Assembly: GCA_947685225.1 (NCBI GenBank)
Contig: CANTUV010000026.1
Coordinates: 53,653,501-53,717,500, forward strand
Origin: Garcia nutans
Taxonomy: Eukaryota; Streptophyta; Magnoliopsida; Malpighiales; Euphorbiaceae
Length of the DNA stretch: 64,000 nucleotides
Reading direction: 5' to 3'
Shown here: in pieces, positions 60,832 to 64,000 of the stretch
Numbering within the stretch: the first letter of the stretch is position 1
How the letters are laid out: each line of letters begins with the position of its first letter
Translations under genes and position numbers: made by a program
The notes under the pieces: model-generated
Told to the model about the DNA's origin: nothing
Seen by the model: the letters and a program-made list of their open reading frames with translations, nothing else
Databases searched by the model: none

Positions 60832-63305
60832 CTATCTGAAATAAATAGAAATTTGAGGTATATCAATATCATTGTCCTCATCATCTTCGCAAGCAACCAC
60901 CACATCAAAGTGTCTTCGATACGGTGGCAATTCAGCCTTAGCCACATCCCTAGCCAGATCAACCAACTTTTTGTCCATGCGTTCTTTATGCCTAGGGAAC
61001 ATGCTGTTATAAAGTAGACAGCTGCCATAAGAAATGCTGTAAGCATTTAAGCCTTTTCTTTGTAGCCATTCAAGAAGCTCCCTTAGTGTTGCATTGTCCC
61101 TTAAAATCCACCTATCCCACACCGTCCAGCTCATATCTTGATGCTTGATCACCTTCGGTGGAACTGGCTCAGCCATAGAGAAAAGAGGGAGTGCCAGGTT
61201 AGCAAAGCTGTTTCTGTAGTCCTCCAGTTTGTGTTCTCCATCCAAAACCTTATACAGCTCCAAGCAAACAAGACCAGTTGCCATAGCAGTAGAGGTTGCA
61301 ATAGCCGGAATGATCCTTCCAGCAATGAATTTAGCCTTAAGCTTGTCAACTTCAGGGATACCATAATTTCTTGCCCTCATGTTTGCCAGTCCAGCTATCA
61401 AGTCCATATGATAGTTCGTGTCATCATCCTGTGCATGGATAATATTGCAGGGGTATTAAAGGTCAAAATAATGCATATGACAAGGATAATGATGTGTTAT
61501 TAGGCATGTGATGTTGAAAAATTGTTGTATATTAATTGCTACCATAAAATGCATAAAGTGGAACAGGCACAACTAGGTACAGCATACCCACTCATAAAAA
61601 ACCAACTACTTGAGGACAAGAAAAAGCCCCTACTTGTGCTTGAAAATATAAATAGTTTGGCAAGGCAAGTCTATTATAAAGAGCACAGAGAGTAAAACAT
61701 TTTCTTGTACCACTTAGATTATTGTAGAAAAATCGTATTTGTAAGAAAGGGAGTAAAATCATGTCTCTTTCAACCAAGACACGTGTGTGTGATAACAATT
61801 GCTAACAAATACCCAACCACACAAACAACGAACCTCATCAATTAGGAATTGACCATACGCAGAAACATCCAATAGCAAATGGATATGAAAAATAATTTTG
61901 TTCAAATGGGAAAGGAACAAACCTTCTCAAACTGGATTGGATTCATCCTAAAACCTGGAAATAACTGCTTCTGGCAATTATCTAATTTCATAATCAGTTC
62001 ATCAATTACGACAGCGTCATCAATTGATGAAGCATGGATGCTAGTAGCTTTCTCATCAGTTTCAATCTTCACATCTTTCCTAGGCTCAAAATCAGGGACT
62101 ATCACTTTGCTGACAGCATCAGCTAATTTCTTAGGAGACTTGACCCAATCAGGAACTGGAATGGCAAATGTTTCAGCACGAAGAATTGATGCCGCCATAA
62201 TGAAATGGAGGTGACTTTGATCATTAGTGGAAAATTCCAGTGGGTGGGGGAAACGCTTGGGAGCAGACCAGAATGGAGCTCCATTACTGGTCAATGCATC
62301 TTCAGGAAAAGTGTATGTCAATTGCTTCACGCGGTTAACAAAATAGTCTTCAAATCTGGCTCAATTAGAAACACACCATCAGAAGCCTATTTAAGAAAAA
62401 ATAATGTTATAATGTAGAGGGAAAAAGAGATAATACTTCAGAAATGCCCAGGTGATACAATCTTGGAATTCTACACATCTCTCCTTCTCAAGGCACTCAA
62501 GAATACGCTCCAAGTTGTCCCTCGCCTGCGCATCACCAGCGTTCTTCATGGCCAAGTTGTATTCTTTTGGATTTCTTAAATAAGCATTAACTTCGGTAGG
62601 TGTCTTCTCAAGCAAACCCTCAAACTCTGATCGAGCCCATGTCAGGCAATGGTCTATGTTGTGCGGGAATGAGTGAACCGTGCACATAGGTGCTTGCTTT
62701 TCAGGTGGATCTCGTGACGCACCATAATTTTCAGTCAGATGAGGAATAACCATCTGAGTGTTGCACTTGGCACCTAGGGTTCCTGATTCCAATAGGGGCT
62801 TTTGGAAATATAAGCATCTAGAATCAATGTAAAGCCTAGCATTCACATTGTCTAAAGCATTTATAACAACACTCAGATTCTCCCAGAATGTATCATCAAA
62901 CGCATTCTCAGTCTCAGGACTTGCACAGTTCTGCAATGCTTCAATGTTGAAGCGAGGATTAATCAAAGCAGCAGCAGAAGCAGCAACTGTTGATTTAGCC
63001 TGCCCAATGTTCCAGTCCCGAAAGAGAAACTGCCTGCTTAGGTTACTCTTTTCAATGACATCATCATCTGTAATTATCAATTTCCCTCCCCCACCACAAG
63101 AGACCCCCATTAAAGCTAAATTCTTCAAGAACTCACACCCAAGGGCACCGGATCCTACCATAAAAATATTAGCATCTTCCAGCTTTTTCTGGAGCTTAGA
63201 TCCAAAGACAGAAATTTGTGCATCATAGCGGCTATTTAAGGGCTTCAAATCATTGGGATCCAAAGGTTCTGTTGGGAGGGACTCCACCGTGTCAAAGTAG
63301 AAAAA
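60832..63305 (-). CDS. Ubiquitin-activating enzyme E1, C-terminal half (three exons, 5' part outside or missing)
   Basis: E1 adenylates ubiquitin with ATP, binds it as a thioester and passes it to E2 enzymes. Exons on the minus strand are 62,437-63,305, 61,923-62,355 and 60,832-61,428, with GT-AG introns between. The first starts FFYFDTVESLPTEPLDP in frame after an acceptor. It then shows the active adenylation domain: GSGALGCEFLKNLALMG (nucleotide binding), DDDVIEKSNLSRQFLFR, and VINALDNVNARLYID. The catalytic Cys is in APMCTVHSFPHN (codon 62,682-62,684). Exon 2 covers FEDYFVNRVKQ to NPIQFEK, and exon 3 runs from DDDTNYHMDLIAGLANMRAR through the ubiquitin-fold domain to the typical end DIPQISIYFR. 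All three are open. The N-terminal half (inactive adenylation and first catalytic half-domain) is not visible in 63,306-64,000, so it lies beyond the edge across a long intron or has been lost. Confidence 0.9.
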
Positions 63306-64000
63306 CTGTTCACAATAAGAACCAGGCTCAATATAAATATAAACAACACATGACTTTAAATAGTTTTGAGACTAGTCTTAGTTACCTAATTCGCTCAAAC
63401 CCCCTTAGTATCGCGAACTGGGACGCACGTTCCAATTCGTAGTACTTCGGCGATCCAAGAAGCGCTGGAACACGTTCCAGTACGCTAGGAGTAGAGTTCC
63501 TGTTTAAATTACCCTCCCATGGCGAAGAAGAAGAAAAGAAGAAGGAGAGAGGAAAAGAAGAGACATTTTTCATGTGATTTGTGAGTTACAGCTGTAAAAT
63601 AAATATAGCTAATAAATACAGCTGTAAATTGTATCCCATTCCCATCAAATAATTAACTATTAGTTAGACTTCCCTTAAATAAAACACAATTTTGCTATAA
63701 TATAATTAAAAATAATTAAAAAGAATATAAAGAGTTAAATGATTATTAGAAAACTAAATTATTATTGGGAAACTATAAAGAATTTCACAAATCAAATTTA
63801 TGAAGTCTAATTTCTATTTTATTTTTTATGTAAATTTTAATATAATAAACATTCTAAAATTCTTCTATATATAACTTTATATATACTAAAAGCTTAATGA
63901 TCCGGATATAAATAATTCACATACTGTGATCTAAATTTGCGTGCCAACTAAATCTACCCCAAGCGTATCACATTTTATAATAAGTAACGTATTGTGTACC
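63306..64000. other. E1 intron or flank with a higher-GC inserted segment
   Basis: No E1 exon is recognisable here. A segment at about 63,385-63,560 is clearly richer in GC than its surroundings (TATCGCGAACTGGGACGCAC, CGCTGGAACACGTTCCAG). On the minus strand it encodes an open frame of 63 codons without a recognised domain. After 63,600 the sequence is AT-rich spacer. The GC-rich segment may be a transposon piece or another transcribed unit. Confidence 0.45.

Noticed and set aside
62848..63228. Plus-strand open frame of 126 codons
   Set aside because: It is antisense to the conserved E1 adenylation domain exon.

Overview
The window is nuclear DNA of a flowering plant, most likely a eudicot. 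It is very AT-rich, its genes have GT-AG introns, and they belong to plant families: importin beta-1, ubiquitin E1, an L-type lectin receptor kinase, GRAS proteins, a DUF688 protein and an ETO1-like protein. The species cannot be named from this. There is no sign of bacterial, organellar or rDNA sequence, and no gene cluster or defence-type system.

Layout. 1-14,000 has no recognisable gene. It holds AT-rich spacer, a foldback element with long inverted ends (1312-2190), a possible LTR-retrotransposon remnant (about 2225-3515), and two copies of a dispersed repeat of about 265 bp. 16,006-22,195 is a four-exon ETO1-like (BTB/TPR ethylene-regulation) gene on the + strand. It is broken by a frameshift, loss of part of the BTB domain, a small GC-rich hAT-like insertion with an 8-bp target duplication, and two stop codons. 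23,200-24,024 (+) is an intact DUF688 gene, and 25,589-28,317 (+) is an intact two-exon importin beta-1 gene with a probable intron in its 5' UTR. 31,178-33,217 (-) is an intact intronless lectin receptor kinase. 34,697-34,875 is a tRNA-derived SINE with long target duplications.

36,588-43,097 (-) is a complete but decayed Ty1/copia retrotransposon with two 324-bp LTRs and a perfect 5-bp target duplication. 44,674-46,232 (-) is a GRAS pseudogene. An intact, related GRAS gene lies at 57,917-59,464 (+), so the two form an inverted pair about 12 kb apart. The interval between them is AT-rich and contains a twin hairpin (49,099-49,208), a third copy of the dispersed repeat, and a second, older copia remnant on the + strand (about 50,253-53,330, with an LTR-like piece at 57,483). 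60,832-63,305 (-) holds the last three coding exons of ubiquitin-activating enzyme E1. Its N-terminal half is not found before the window ends.

The genes are independent housekeeping or signalling loci and do not form a pathway. The main interest lies in the decay of the ETO1-like locus, the inverted GRAS pair, and several unlabelled repeat structures whose boundaries can be read directly.
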